From: Rhodocyclaceae bacterium
GTDB lineage: Bacteria > Pseudomonadota > Gammaproteobacteria > Burkholderiales > Rhodocyclaceae
Reading direction: 5' to 3'
Assembly: GCA_030681195.1 (NCBI GenBank)
Contig: JAUXXJ010000046.1
Location: forward strand, 1 to 64,000
DNA: 64,000 bases
Below, piece after piece: positions 52,205 through 61,797 of the stretch. A model generated the notes under the pieces. The model made no database searches and was not told the origin of the DNA. It worked only from the letters and a program-made list of their open reading frames with translations. Both the position numbers and the translations under genes were made by a program. The first letter of the stretch is position 1. Each line of letters opens with the position of its first letter.

Positions 52205-53548
52205 TCAGTCCGTTTTCGTTTTTATATCTAGGCGTCGTAGCTTTTCCCACAGCGTCTTGCGTGTGATGCCGAGTGCCTCGGCGGCGTGGGTCATGTGATT
52301 GCCGTGGCGTTCCAGCGTCATCGTCAGGTAGTCGCGCTCGCAGGCCATCAGGTAGTCGGCGAGCGATTCCGAAGCGGGTTGGCCGGCGTCTTCGCCGATG
52401 CCGTCGCCGAAGAAGGCTTCGGCCTCCAGTAACGGGCCGCAGGAAAGGATGCAGGCGCGCTCAACCGCGTGTTTGAGTTCGCGCACGTTGCCAGGCCAGG
52501 CATAGTAGAGTAGCGCCTGCTCGGTGCGCGGGTCGAGGCGGCGCTTCTCCTCGGGATGCTGGCGGTTAAATTCCTCGACGAAGTGGCGCACGAACCAGCG
52601 GATGTCCTCCAGCCGCTCGCGTAGCGGCGGAAGGCGCAGGTGAATGACGTGGATGCGGTAGTAAAGATCCTCGCGAAACTGGCCGGTGTCGACCATCGCC
52701 TTGAGGTCGCGGTGGGTAGCGCAGACGAGGCGGAAATCGCTCATCTGCAACTTCTCGCCGCCAAGCCGCGTGAACTGGCGATCCTGAAGGACACGCAGCA
52801 GCTTGGCCTGCATCGACAGCGGCATTTCGCCGATCTCGTCGAGGAACAGCGTGCCTTGGTGCGCTTGCTCAAAGACGCCGCGCTTGACCTTGACCGCGCC
52901 GGTGAAGGCGCCCTTCTCGTGCCCGAACAGTTCAGCCTCCATCAACGATTCGGGAATCGAGGCACAGTTGACCGCGACGAATTCGCCGCCGGCGCCGATG
53001 GCGTGGTGGTGAAACAGGCGCGCGACATGTTCCTTGCCGGAACCCGATTCGCCGGTGATCAGCAACGCAGCGACATGGCGCGCCAGACGCGGAAGCTGTT
53101 CGGCGATGCGCCGCATGGCAGGCGAGATGCCCAGGGTATCGTCCGCGCCCTCGCCGCCGACGCCGTAGCTTGCGGCGAGGCCACGCACTTTCTGCACCAG
53201 CACGTCAACGTCGAAGGGCTTGGTCACGTAGTCGGCCGCACCGGCCTTGAGCAGTTCGACGGCGCGGTCGATGGTGCCGTAGGCGGTCATGAACAGGAAG
53301 GGCGGCAGACCGGGGCACTTTTCCTTCAACGCGAGGAACAGGTCGCCGCCATCGCGGTCGGGTAGGCGGATGTCGCTGACCACGACGCCAAAGCGCTGCG
53401 CCACCAGGACGCGCTCCGCCTCGGCGGCGGTGCGGCACCAGGTCACATCGAAGCCTTCGAGCTGGCAGAGCTGCGTCAGCGATTCACCCATGATCTCGTC
53501 ATCCTCGACGAGACACAGGCGCGGCGCGCTTTCATTGGGTTTCGGCAT
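52205..53548 (-). CDS. arxR: NtrC-family sigma54 response regulator ArxR
   Basis: Receiver domain with phospho-acceptor D59 (acid pair E15-D16-D17, T87, K109), AAA+ domain with Walker A GESGSGKE at 165-172 and the sigma54-contacting GAFTGA at 212-217, and a Fis-type C-terminal helix ('[21 protein letters not shown]'). It should activate the divergent arx operon from the sigma54 promoter at 56063. Start [10 protein letters not shown] overlaps the kinase gene by 17 bp; a longer frame to 53587 is unlikely. Assignment as ArxR rests on context. Confidence 0.85.
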   Translation of the reverse strand: MPKPNESAPRLCLVEDDEIMGESLTQLCQLEGFDVTWCRTAAEAERVLVAQRFGVVVSDIRLPDRDGGDLFLALKEKCPGLPPFLFMTAYGTIDRAVELLKAGAADYVTKPFDVDVLVQKVRGLAASYGVGGEGADDTLGISPAMRRIAEQLPRLARHVAALLITGESGSGKEHVARLFHHHAIGAGGEFVAVNCASIPESLMEAELFGHEKGAFTGAVKVKRGVFEQAHQGTLFLDEIGEMPLSMQAKLLRVLQDRQFTRLGGEKLQMSDFRLVCATHRDLKAMVDTGQFREDLYYRIHVIHLRLPPLRERLEDIRWFVRHFVEEFNRQHPEEKRRLDPRTEQALLYYAWPGNVRELKHAVERACILSCGPLLEAEAFFGDGIGEDAGQPASESLADYLMACERDYLTMTLERHGNHMTHAAEALGITRKTLWEKLRRLDIKTKTD

Positions 53549-54983
53549 AGGGAATCTCGATGTGGAAGGTGGTGCAACCTGGCTCACTATCGACGGTCAG
53601 GCCGCCGTTAAGCTGGCGCACAATCTGGTAGACGACCCACAAGCCGAGACCGTGGCCCTTGGCGCGGCCGGTGACGAAAGGCTCGAACAGGGTGGTCATC
53701 TGTTCGTCGGGAATGTGCTGCCCGTCGTTGCAAACGGAAAGCCGTAATAGACCTTCCGCCGCCGCTAGTCCAAGCTTGACCGTGCCGCCCTCGTCCGCTG
53801 CTGCAATGGCGTTGAGCAGCAGGTTGAGGAGAATTTGCCGCAGCAGGGTAGCGGGCAGCGGCAGCGGCAGTGCCAAGCCGCCCTCGACCGCGACGCGCAC
53901 CGCGCGCGCCTGCGCCTGGGCCTCGACAAGAATCAGCAGGTCGTCGATATCGGCTGGCTCGAAGGGGCGATCCTGCGTCTTCGTCTCGACCAGCAGTGCC
54001 GCCACGGTATTGCGAATCTGCGTCAGGCCGCGTTCCAGTAGCGAGAGCGTTTGCTCGGCCATCGGATCGCCGCCACCATGGCGCTGCCAGGTCTTGATCG
54101 CCGTCAGCATGCCACCGAGCGGGTTGTTGATCTCGTGCGCGATGCCGGCCGACAGGCGCCCAACGGCGGCGAGGCGCTCGGAAGCGACCATCTGGGTTTC
54201 GAGTTCCTGCTGGCGCTTCAGGTCTTCGATCATGCGCCGGAATGACTGTGCCAGCAGGCCGATCTCGTCGCGCGAATGCGGCAGGTCGGCGAGCCCGGCG
54301 GATTCCAGATTCGCCGGCACGCCCTCCATTGCCGTCGCCAATTGCAGCAACGGCTCGCCAGTGCGGCGCGCCCAGATCCACGACACCGGCAGCAGGATGA
54401 TCAGCACCAGCAAGGTGACCAGTGCGGCGCGCGCAACAAGGTCAAAGTAGCGCGGCAGAAAAGCCGCCTTCGAGTAGCCCAAGGCAACGTGACCAAGCAG
54501 TTCGCCGTCAGTCACCAGCGGCGAGACGACGAAGTAATGGAGCGATCCTTCCGGCTCCAACACCTGCTGCGCGACGGCCTCGTCCCAAACAACGGTTTCA
54601 CCGAGCTTGCCGAAACTGCCGCCGATATCCTCTGGTCGCGCGCCGACGGGATAGTCACGCGGCCGACTGGAGACGAACACCCGGCGCTCATTGTCCAGTA
54701 CCACCATCATCTGCGCTTCCATCTCGGCGGAAGCCGGATGGGCCTCGCGCGCCGACTGGAGGATCTCGAAGGCGCGCCACAGGTCGTCGTGCAGTACCGG
54801 TGTAACCAGCGTATTGGCAAGCACGCGCCCGAGGCTCTTGGCATGTGCTTCGAGGTTCAGCCGCATATCCTCGTAATCCTTTACCAGCAGCGCCACCGTG
54901 ACAGCTAGCGCGGTGCCGAGCACGGCGGCCATGACACGCAGCGGAATCTTCCAGCGCAGCGAAAGATTGGAAAAGAAGTTCAC
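53532..54983 (-). CDS. arxS: Membrane histidine kinase ArxS
   Basis: Two membrane helices (about residues 17-34 and 184-204) flank a periplasmic domain of 150 residues; then a HAMP-like segment, a coiled coil, the H-box 'AGIAHEINNPLGG' with His283, N-box 'LNLLLNAIAAADEGG' and G-boxes ('GHGLGLWVVYQI'). This is the NtrB-type kinase pairing with an NtrC-type regulator. Its ATG overlaps the ArxX stop, so sensor and kinase are coupled. Confidence 0.85.
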   Translation of the reverse strand: MNFFSNLSLRWKIPLRVMAAVLGTALAVTVALLVKDYEDMRLNLEAHAKSLGRVLANTLVTPVLHDDLWRAFEILQSAREAHPASAEMEAQMMVVLDNERRVFVSSRPRDYPVGARPEDIGGSFGKLGETVVWDEAVAQQVLEPEGSLHYFVVSPLVTDGELLGHVALGYSKAAFLPRYFDLVARAALVTLLVLIILLPVSWIWARRTGEPLLQLATAMEGVPANLESAGLADLPHSRDEIGLLAQSFRRMIEDLKRQQELETQMVASERLAAVGRLSAGIAHEINNPLGGMLTAIKTWQRHGGGDPMAEQTLSLLERGLTQIRNTVAALLVETKTQDRPFEPADIDDLLILVEAQAQARAVRVAVEGGLALPLPLPATLLRQILLNLLLNAIAAADEGGTVKLGLAAAEGLLRLSVCNDGQHIPDEQMTTLFEPFVTGRAKGHGLGLWVVYQIVRQLNGGLTVDSEPGCTTFHIEIPYAETQ

Positions 54984-55870
54984 GAACGGCGCACCTTCTC
55001 AGCCATGCGTGCGATGCCGTCATAAAGATCCGGGCTGCCGGGCACGAAACCGTCGAGGCGCAGGCGCTGGAGCAACGCTGCGCCCTGCGCGTCGTCAGCC
55101 ATGCCCAGCAGCACGGTGCGGAAGCGCTGCAGGTCGGTCTCCGGAATGTCGAGGCGGGCGACGAAGGGGGGGTAGCCGAGTGGCGGCGACTTCTCAATGA
55201 TGCGCGTTACGCTCGTCAGTTCTGGATGTATCTCGGACAGCATCTCCCAGACGTAGCCATCCACCGCGCCACCGCTGGCGATGCCGAGACTCACCGCCTC
55301 GACCACCTTGCGGTGCGCCCAGGTGAAGAAGGTGCGTGAGAAATAGGTAGCGGGATTTTTCCCCGACTGCGTCAACGCGTATTGCGGATAGAGAAAACCG
55401 GAGTTTGAGTCGGGATCGGAATAGGCGAATACCGTGCCGCGCAGGTCGGCCAGGCTGCGAATGCCGATGTTGCGCGCGTCAGCGATCAGGTAGGACTGGT
55501 AGCGCGGCTGCCCGCGCCACTCCGGCACGGCGACGAGACGCATCTCGCGCCGGTGGCGCACATACGGAAAGCCGCAGAGCCAGGCAAAATCGATCTTGCC
55601 GCTGCGCACCAGATCAACGACTTCGCGATAGTTGCCGCGCTGAACAAAGATCACGGGCCGGTCAAGTTGCTCCTCCAGCCAGCGCCGCCAGCGCGCGGTG
55701 AAGCTCACCTGGTCGTCGAGGAATACGGGCGTCAGGCCGATACGTATCGCTCGTTTGGAAGCATTCGCCCAGGCTGTACCGGGCAAGACCACCCCCAGCG
55801 AAAGACCGGCCGCCCGCGCCAGGAAATCGCGGCGCGGCGGGCTGACGAGGGGGTGCGACAAGGGGCTCAT
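54980..55870 (-). CDS. arxX: PhnD-like periplasmic binding protein, putative arsenite sensor ArxX
   Basis: A Tat-type leader (PPRRDFLARAAGLSLGVVLPG) precedes a PhnD/phosphonate-type periplasmic binding domain: 'IGLTPVFLDDQ', 'GNYREVVDLVRSGKIDFAWLCGFPYV', 'SDPDSNSGFLYPQYAL'. No transport permease or ATPase is nearby, so a sensory role with ArxS is more likely than uptake. AioX, a relative, binds As(III) through a Cys; the single Cys of this protein, Cys99 in WLCGFPY, is in the ligand-binding loop. 296 aa fits. Confidence 0.82.
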   Translation of the reverse strand: MSPLSHPLVSPPRRDFLARAAGLSLGVVLPGTAWANASKRAIRIGLTPVFLDDQVSFTARWRRWLEEQLDRPVIFVQRGNYREVVDLVRSGKIDFAWLCGFPYVRHRREMRLVAVPEWRGQPRYQSYLIADARNIGIRSLADLRGTVFAYSDPDSNSGFLYPQYALTQSGKNPATYFSRTFFTWAHRKVVEAVSLGIASGGAVDGYVWEMLSEIHPELTSVTRIIEKSPPLGYPPFVARLDIPETDLQRFRTVLLGMADDAQGAALLQRLRLDGFVPGSPDLYDGIARMAEKVRRS

Positions 55871-55893
55871 GCGGGAGATGATAGTGCAGCAAA

Positions 55894-55917
55894 GCCGTCC
55901 CGCCAGCGCCGACTTTT
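55894..55917 (-). repeat. Dispersed 24-bp repeat, copy 12 (arx intergenic region)
   Basis: Exact consensus copy on the minus strand, 24 bp upstream of the arxX start and thus inside its probable promoter/leader region. Confidence 0.85.
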
Positions 55918-55967
55918 TACGGTGTTACGCGCCCGTAGCACGCTGCACTGCAGCATTGAGCGCAAGT

Positions 55968-55983
55968 GTTACGCCAGCGTAAC
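55968..55983. promoter_or_regulatory. Inverted repeat, candidate ArxR upstream activator site
   Basis: GTTACGC CA GCGTAAC is a perfect 7-2-7 inverted repeat 80-95 bp upstream of the sigma54 promoter, the usual distance for an enhancer. A related imperfect site with the same half GTGTTACGC lies at about 55922-55941. Confidence 0.6.
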
Positions 55984-56062
55984 GCTACTGCACATCGCGC
56001 ATGGAACCCCTTCGGATGCAAACCCTGACTATGACGAGGGTTGTAGGACAAACCCCGCACCG

Positions 56063-56078
56063 TGGCCCGGATGTTGCA
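56063..56078 (+). promoter_or_regulatory. Sigma54 (-24/-12) promoter of the arx operon
   Basis: TGGCCCGGATGTTGCA matches the consensus TGGCACG-N4-TTGCW except at one position, with the invariant GG and GC correctly spaced by ten bases. It is 11 bp before the annotated arxB' ATG. The divergent NtrC-type regulator gene supports its use. Confidence 0.8.
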
Positions 56079-56089
56079 GAAAGCACACC

Positions 56090-57274
56090 ATGCGTACGGA
56101 TATTTTGATCCCCCCCACCGAAAAAACTGCCGACCACCACCGCCCGGTGGGTGTCGATGCACGGCTGCGCTTTGCCGCCGCCGCTTGTCTGCCGGTACGC
56201 TTCCCCGAACAAGCCTGCGGCCTGTGCGCGAGCGCTTGCCCGACCCAAGTCATCGACTTGATCGCCGATGGGCTGCGGCTCAACGAAGGCTGTATCGGTT
56301 GCGGCCAGTGTGCTGCAATCTGCCCGACCGGCGCCTTGAGCGTCGATGGCTTTTCCCTGCCGGCCACGCTGTCGCCGAGTGACGCGCCCATTCATGTCGA
56401 CTGCTGGCGTGTGCCGTTTGCCGAATCGCCCCCCGGGGCACTGCGCGTGCCCTGCCTTGCCGGGATCAGCGCCGGCTGGCTGCTCGCCTTGTTTGACCTG
56501 GCCGCGGCCAGCGCAGAGCGTCCCATTCTGTTACTGGATCGTGCCGCTTGTGGCGGCTGTACGGCCAGTGCGGGTATGGCGGATCTGCATGCAACGCTTG
56601 ACGAAGTGGGTGAGTGGCTGCTGGCCTGCGGTGTCGTTGCGGAACGGCTGCCGCGTTTCGTGGCGCAAGCCGTACGCGGGCCACTGGCACCCAATATCCC
56701 GACATCGGCGGGCGAGGTTCGCTTAGATCGGCGTGGTTTCTTCCGTGGCCTGATGGGTGGTGTGGCGCGCCGTGCCGAGCAGATCGCAGCCGTTCAGTTC
56801 GGCGTAGATGACTCGACAGATCGCTCGATTGTGCTGCGCGAAACCGTCGCGCCGCTTGAACGCATGCGCATCGTTGCCGCATTGACGGCCATCGCCGCAC
56901 GCCACCGCCAGGAAATTCCGGCGCAGGCGCTGCCCTATGTCTCGCTGGCTGATTGCAGCGCGCACGGCGTCTGCGCCCACGTCTGCCCGACCGGCGCGTT
57001 GGTGTGCGAAGAACAGGACGACACGGCTGAACTGAAATTTTTTGCCGCGCGCTGCATTGCCTGCGGTCAATGCGCGCGCATCTGTCCGGACCGCGCGCTA
57101 CGCGTCTCCGCCACCGGCGGCACGGCCGTTGTCGAGGTGTTGGCACGTTGGCAGGCGCACGACTGCACGGGCTGTGGCGAAACTTTCTTCGGGGCAGGAG
57201 AAACCTGTCCCGGCTGTAGCAAGCATCAACAATTGTTTCAAGGAATGGCGGCGCTGTTTCGGCCGTCGGCATGA
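56090..57274 (+). CDS. arxB2: Polyferredoxin ArxB' ([4Fe-4S] electron-transfer protein)
   Basis: Several ferredoxin clusters: CGLCASACPTQ, CIGCGQCAAICPTG, CSAHGVCAHVCPTG, CIACGQCARICP, plus a C-terminal CxxC...CPGC zinc/iron motif. First structural gene of the arx operon, in the position of arxB' in known arx loci. The ATG at 56090 lies at the expected transcription start of the sigma54 promoter and has no ribosome site. An in-frame GTG at 56147 (VGVDARLRFAAAAC) could be the true start. 394 aa as annotated. Confidence 0.8.
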   Translation: MRTDILIPPTEKTADHHRPVGVDARLRFAAAACLPVRFPEQACGLCASACPTQVIDLIADGLRLNEGCIGCGQCAAICPTGALSVDGFSLPATLSPSDAPIHVDCWRVPFAESPPGALRVPCLAGISAGWLLALFDLAAASAERPILLLDRAACGGCTASAGMADLHATLDEVGEWLLACGVVAERLPRFVAQAVRGPLAPNIPTSAGEVRLDRRGFFRGLMGGVARRAEQIAAVQFGVDDSTDRSIVLRETVAPLERMRIVAALTAIAARHRQEIPAQALPYVSLADCSAHGVCAHVCPTGALVCEEQDDTAELKFFAARCIACGQCARICPDRALRVSATGGTAVVEVLARWQAHDCTGCGETFFGAGETCPGCSKHQQLFQGMAALFRPSA

Positions 57275-57297
57275 TGTTTAACCAGGAGGAGAAGAGG

Positions 57298-59772
57298 ATG
57301 GACATTCTGAAAACCAAATTGACGCGGCGGCGCTTCTTGCAAGCATCCGGAACGGCAGCAGGCGCTACCGCAGTCGCGGGTGGCGTTGGCTATGCCACGC
57401 TGGCGCCGGTCTCTGAAGCTCAAGCACAAAGCGGCGGCGGCACGACGATCACGAAGAGCATTTGCGCCCAGTGTCCGGCGCGCTGTGGCATCGACGTCTA
57501 CACCACTGACGGCCGCGTGCATGCGATCTACGGCGACCCGGGTAACCCCATCGCCAACGGCAAGCTCTGCCCGAAGGGCCATCTGGGCACCTACTTCCTC
57601 TACGACGCCGACCGCTTCCGCGGACCGATGAAGCGCACCAACCCGAAGAAGGGGCGCAATGAAGATCCGAAGTTCGTGCCGATCAGCTGGGACGAAGCCT
57701 TCGGCACCGTCGCCAAGCGGCTGCAAGCATTACGCGACAAGGGCGAATCACACCGTTTCGCGCATTTTTACGGTCGCGGCTGGGGGCCGACCGATGCCGG
57801 TCTCTATGGTGATTTCGGCAAGCTCTACGGCACCCCGAACTCGGCCATCGGCCACGCCTCGCTGTGCGCCGAAGGCAGCAAGCGCGCCAAGCAGGCTACC
57901 GATGGCAACAACTCGTACAACGCCTACGATTACAAGAACACCAACTACATCCTCAACTTCGGTGCCGGCTTTCTCGAAGCCTTCCGCCCCTACAACAACC
58001 TGATGCAGCAGTGGGGCCACATGCGTACCAAGAGCCCGAAGACGCGCATCACCAGCATTGACGTGCGCATGAGCACGACGATGGCCGCCTCCGATCGTGC
58101 GCTGATGATCAAGCCGGCCACCGACGCGGCGCTGGCGCTCGCCGTCGCCCACGTGATGCTCGTCGAAGGCATGTGGGACAAGGAATTCGTCGGCGACTTC
58201 AAGGATGGCTTCAATCTTTTCAAGAGCGGTCAGGAAGTACCCGAGGGCAGCTTCACGGAAAAATGGACGCTTGGTTTGGCCGAGTGGTGGAATACTGTCG
58301 TCAAGGATGCCACACCCAAGTGGGCTGCCGAGATCACCACCCTGTCCGAATCCGACATCCTTGCCGTCGCTCGTGAATTTGGTTCGACACGCCCGGCCAT
58401 GGCGATCATGGAGCGTGGCCCGACGGCGCACACCAATGGCACCTATGCCGGCATGTGCATCCACGCGCTGAACGCGCTGGCCGGCACGATGTTCGCCAAG
58501 GGCGGCATGTTCTATCAGATGGGCGTGCCCTACGGCGGCCTGCCGGTGAAGTCCGAGGACTTCATGGATGAATACGCCAAATCGCCCGACCGCAAGAAAC
58601 CGCGTCTCGATCTGGCCGGCAGCGCCGACTGGCCGATGACCGGCACCATGATGCAGGAGTGCGCCAAGAACCACCTGGCCGGCAAGCCCTACAAGATGGA
58701 CACGGCGATGTTCTTCTACACCAACCCGATCTTCACCGCGCCCGACGCCAAGTCCTGGGAAGAGGCCTTGAAGGACGTGTTCGTCATCGACACCTCGCCC
58801 TTCCCCGGCGAAACCGCAATGTATGCCGACATCGTCATGCCGGAGCACACCTATCTGGAGCGCTTGCAGGATTCGCCGACCTATCCCTTTGAAGGCTGGC
58901 CGATGACGGCGTTGCGGGTTCCCGCGATCAAGCCGCTCTACGACACCAAACACTTCGGCGACATGATCATCGAGATCGGCAAGCGCATGTCGGGGCCGAT
59001 GGGCGAGTATTACAAGGCGCTCGGCAATGTCGAGAATATCGTCCGCGCCCGTGCCAAGGGTTTCGAGGCCAACCCCGGCGACAACGGTGTCAACAGCTAC
59101 GAAAGCTGGGTGGAAAAGGGCGTCTGGTTCAAAAAGCCTTATCACTGGCGTCAATATCGCGGCGAGTTCTACGAGTGGGACGGCAAGGACTACACGAAGA
59201 AGATGACCGCGGATGACGTCAAGGCCAAGCTGATGAAGACGCCTTCCGGCAAATTCGAATTCAAGTCCGGTTTCCTCGAAAAGCATGCGGAATACATCCA
59301 GCGCACGCTCGGTGTGACACCCGAGCGCGTCGGCTTCCCGCAATACCTTCCGGCCAAACACACCGGCGGCGGTGGCGATCTGCACCTGGTCACGCCCAAG
59401 ACGTCGATGCACGCGGAAGGTCGCGGCGCCAACCTGCCGCACGCCATCGCGCTGGCCCAACCGAGCATGGGCGGCAAGACCACTGTGTATCTGGAAATCC
59501 ATCCGGAAACGGCCAAGAAACGCGGCATCAAGAACAACGGCAAGGTGCGCCTCAAGGCCAACCTCGGCACCATCGAGGCGATCGCCCGCTACTCGCCGGC
59601 GACGCGCCCCGACACGCTGATTCTGCCGCAGGAGTTCGGTCACTGGGCGCAAGGCCGCTGGGCGAAGGGTCGTCTGGCCGGCAACACCAGCGAAATTTGC
59701 GACAACGTATCTGATCCGATCTCCGGCCTTGCCTGCTACTACACCGGCAAAGTCACGATCGAAGCGGCCTAA
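57298..59772 (+). CDS. arxA: Arsenite oxidase catalytic subunit ArxA (molybdopterin, DMSO reductase family)
   Basis: 824 aa. Tat leader RRRFLQAS; a [4Fe-4S] motif with Cys56, 59, 63 and 91 (CxxCxxxC-x27-C); the motif FYGRGWG at 157-163, recalled as the ArxA-specific sequence distinguishing it from ArrA; and Cys190 in GHASLC as the probable Mo ligand. It oxidises As(III) to As(V) anaerobically, exported by Tat to the periplasm. ATG 57298 has an AGGAGG site upstream; a longer frame from 57271 is unlikely. Some homologues are arsenate or polysulfide reductases, but the GRGWG and neighbours favour ArxA. Confidence 0.87.
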   Translation: MDILKTKLTRRRFLQASGTAAGATAVAGGVGYATLAPVSEAQAQSGGGTTITKSICAQCPARCGIDVYTTDGRVHAIYGDPGNPIANGKLCPKGHLGTYFLYDADRFRGPMKRTNPKKGRNEDPKFVPISWDEAFGTVAKRLQALRDKGESHRFAHFYGRGWGPTDAGLYGDFGKLYGTPNSAIGHASLCAEGSKRAKQATDGNNSYNAYDYKNTNYILNFGAGFLEAFRPYNNLMQQWGHMRTKSPKTRITSIDVRMSTTMAASDRALMIKPATDAALALAVAHVMLVEGMWDKEFVGDFKDGFNLFKSGQEVPEGSFTEKWTLGLAEWWNTVVKDATPKWAAEITTLSESDILAVAREFGSTRPAMAIMERGPTAHTNGTYAGMCIHALNALAGTMFAKGGMFYQMGVPYGGLPVKSEDFMDEYAKSPDRKKPRLDLAGSADWPMTGTMMQECAKNHLAGKPYKMDTAMFFYTNPIFTAPDAKSWEEALKDVFVIDTSPFPGETAMYADIVMPEHTYLERLQDSPTYPFEGWPMTALRVPAIKPLYDTKHFGDMIIEIGKRMSGPMGEYYKALGNVENIVRARAKGFEANPGDNGVNSYESWVEKGVWFKKPYHWRQYRGEFYEWDGKDYTKKMTADDVKAKLMKTPSGKFEFKSGFLEKHAEYIQRTLGVTPERVGFPQYLPAKHTGGGGDLHLVTPKTSMHAEGRGANLPHAIALAQPSMGGKTTVYLEIHPETAKKRGIKNNGKVRLKANLGTIEAIARYSPATRPDTLILPQEFGHWAQGRWAKGRLAGNTSEICDNVSDPISGLACYYTGKVTIEAA

Positions 59773-59790
59773 CCGAGGAGGAGAAGAAAC

Positions 59791-60552
59791 ATGGCTAAAT
59801 GGGGAATGGTCATTGACCTGGATAAATGTACCGGTTGCACGGCCTGCACCACGGCTTGCGGCATGGAGAACAACCGCCTGCCCGGCGAGAACTGGCAGGA
59901 CGTGCTGTTCTATCAGGAAGGCGAGTTTCCGAGCGGTACCATGAAGTGGTTCCCGCGTCCGTGCATGCACTGCGAAAACGCTTCGTGCGTCGAAGTCTGC
60001 CCGACACGCGCGACCTACAAGGATCCGGAAGGTGGCCTCGTGCTGATCGACTGGAACAAGTGCATCGGCTGCAAGTACTGCATGATCGCCTGCCCGTACG
60101 GCGTGCGTTTCTACACCGACGAAAAGGCACCGATCCAGCCCGACGTCAAGCAGGTCTTCAAGGGCGACGGCAAGCGTTCGTGGAATCCGCCCTGGCGCGC
60201 ACCGGAAAACCGCGATGACTGGAAGCACGGCGTCGGCGTTCAGCCCAACGGCGTGGTCTCGAAGTGCACCTTTTGCTACCACCGCATCACCAAGGCGCCG
60301 AAGGGCACGCCCGATCTCGATCCGAACAATCCGGCGCTGCGTGAATTCACACCGGCTTGTGTGGTCACTTGCGCACCAACCGCTCGCTTCTTCGGCGATC
60401 TGGACAACCCGAACAGCGAGGTCAGCAAGATGATTGCCAACCAGCGGGGCGTACGGCTGCGCGACCACACCGGCAACAAGCCTCAGGTGTATTACCTCAC
60501 GGGCGGTGCCGGCGGCGCCATCCCGACCGATCGTCGCGACAAGAAATCATAA
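59791..60552 (+). CDS. arxB: Four-cluster ferredoxin subunit ArxB
   Basis: NrfC/PsrB-like [4Fe-4S] protein: CTGCTACTTAC, CMHCENASCVEVCP, CIGCKYCMIACP and CTFCYHRI...CVVTCAPTAR hold four clusters. It carries electrons between ArxA and the membrane subunit. 253 aa is typical. An AGGAGGAG site precedes the start, 18 bp after arxA. Confidence 0.88.
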   Translation: MAKWGMVIDLDKCTGCTACTTACGMENNRLPGENWQDVLFYQEGEFPSGTMKWFPRPCMHCENASCVEVCPTRATYKDPEGGLVLIDWNKCIGCKYCMIACPYGVRFYTDEKAPIQPDVKQVFKGDGKRSWNPPWRAPENRDDWKHGVGVQPNGVVSKCTFCYHRITKAPKGTPDLDPNNPALREFTPACVVTCAPTARFFGDLDNPNSEVSKMIANQRGVRLRDHTGNKPQVYYLTGGAGGAIPTDRRDKKS

Positions 60553-60564
60553 GGAGGAATGACT

Positions 60565-61743
60565 ATGTCAAATAACGCGTCAACAATGGCCGCCCCCTCG
60601 GGGCTGGTCAATACGGTATTCCTCGCCGGCATCGCCGGCGCGGTAATCAGCGTGGTGCTGGTCCTCGCGAGTTTGATGGGAGAGGGCCACGCTTCGTTCA
60701 ACACCACCAGTGACGGCGTCGTCTGGGGCCTGCCGATCTCGAACTATCTGTTCTTCGTGATCATGTCGACCGGCCTGACCTTCGTTGCTGCCTTCGGCAT
60801 GGTGTTCGGGATCAAGGAGTTCTATCCCGTCGCCAAACGCTGCGTGTGGCTGGCCCTGGCCACGCTGCTTGCCGGCTTTGCCTCGCTGGCCTTCGAGTTG
60901 GGACATCCGTTCCGCATGCTCTGGGCGCTGCCGACTTCCTTCCAGATCTATTCACCGATGAACTGGATGGGCGTGCTCTACGGCGCTGAACTGGTCTTCA
61001 TCGTCTGGAAGATGCAGAAGCTCAATGCCGGCGACTGGGATAGCGGTGTCAGCAAGAAGCTCGGCATGGCCTCGTTTGTCGCGGCGATCCTTGCTGTGGC
61101 GATGCTTGGCTCGGTGTTCGGCATGATGGCGATGCGGCCTTACTGGTTCGGCGGCATGATCCCGATGTACTTCCTGCTCAGCGCCCTGCTGTGCGGCGTC
61201 GCCCTGACCGTGCTGATCAGCTACATCGCCTACGGCTTCGAACGCAACAGCATGCCGCCAGCGATGCAAGACCTGTTCAAGGGCACCACCTCGACGCTGT
61301 ATGCCTCGATTCCAGTGGTGTTCGGCACAGTGATCGGCATCACGCTGGTTGCGCTGACCTTGCGCACCGCCACGGGGTTGTGGAGCCATCAGGACGGTTT
61401 CCAGGCTTTTAACTGGATGGTCGCATCGCCCTGGTTCACCATTGAGGCAATCGCCCTGCTGGCCGCCTTTGTCATGATGATGAATCCCGGTATGCGGGCG
61501 GGTCAGGGCGCGCAGATCGGTGCCGCAGTGCTGGTGCTGGTGGCGATGTTCATCGACCGCTATCTGTTCGTCATCGGTGGTCAGGTTGTTCCGGTCTTCA
61601 AGGGCGCCTGGGTTTCAGGCTTCGTCGACTACACCCCCTCGCTCACCGAGTGGATGCTGGTGGTGATGTCCATCTCCCTGTGTCTGGCCATTTACGCCTT
61701 TGGCGAGAAAAAGCTGCGCCTGACCGACGCGCCATCGTCCTGA
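60565..61743 (+). CDS. arxC: NrfD-type membrane quinone-interacting subunit ArxC
   Basis: 392-aa polytopic membrane protein of the NrfD/PsrC family with about ten helices ('FGMVFGIKEFYPVAKRCVWLALATLLAGFASLAFELGHPFRM' region). It should link periplasmic ArxAB to the quinone pool. The ATG at 60565 is preferred over 60559 because the AAGGAGG site gives proper spacing only to the second. A hairpin lies after its end. Confidence 0.87.
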   Translation: MSNNASTMAAPSGLVNTVFLAGIAGAVISVVLVLASLMGEGHASFNTTSDGVVWGLPISNYLFFVIMSTGLTFVAAFGMVFGIKEFYPVAKRCVWLALATLLAGFASLAFELGHPFRMLWALPTSFQIYSPMNWMGVLYGAELVFIVWKMQKLNAGDWDSGVSKKLGMASFVAAILAVAMLGSVFGMMAMRPYWFGGMIPMYFLLSALLCGVALTVLISYIAYGFERNSMPPAMQDLFKGTTSTLYASIPVVFGTVIGITLVALTLRTATGLWSHQDGFQAFNWMVASPWFTIEAIALLAAFVMMMNPGMRAGQGAQIGAAVLVLVAMFIDRYLFVIGGQVVPVFKGAWVSGFVDYTPSLTEWMLVVMSISLCLAIYAFGEKKLRLTDAPSS

Positions 61744-61797
61744 CAAAAAGTTATTCGAGGCTCCCAGTGCATGCACCCCTCGCAGCGCTGGGAATTT

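Noticed and set aside
57748..60468. Minus-strand open frame of 906 codons opposite arxA-arxB
   Set aside because: It mirrors the codon bias of the GC-rich arx genes, has repetitive V/G/H-rich composition and no motif. The plus-strand genes are clearly real.
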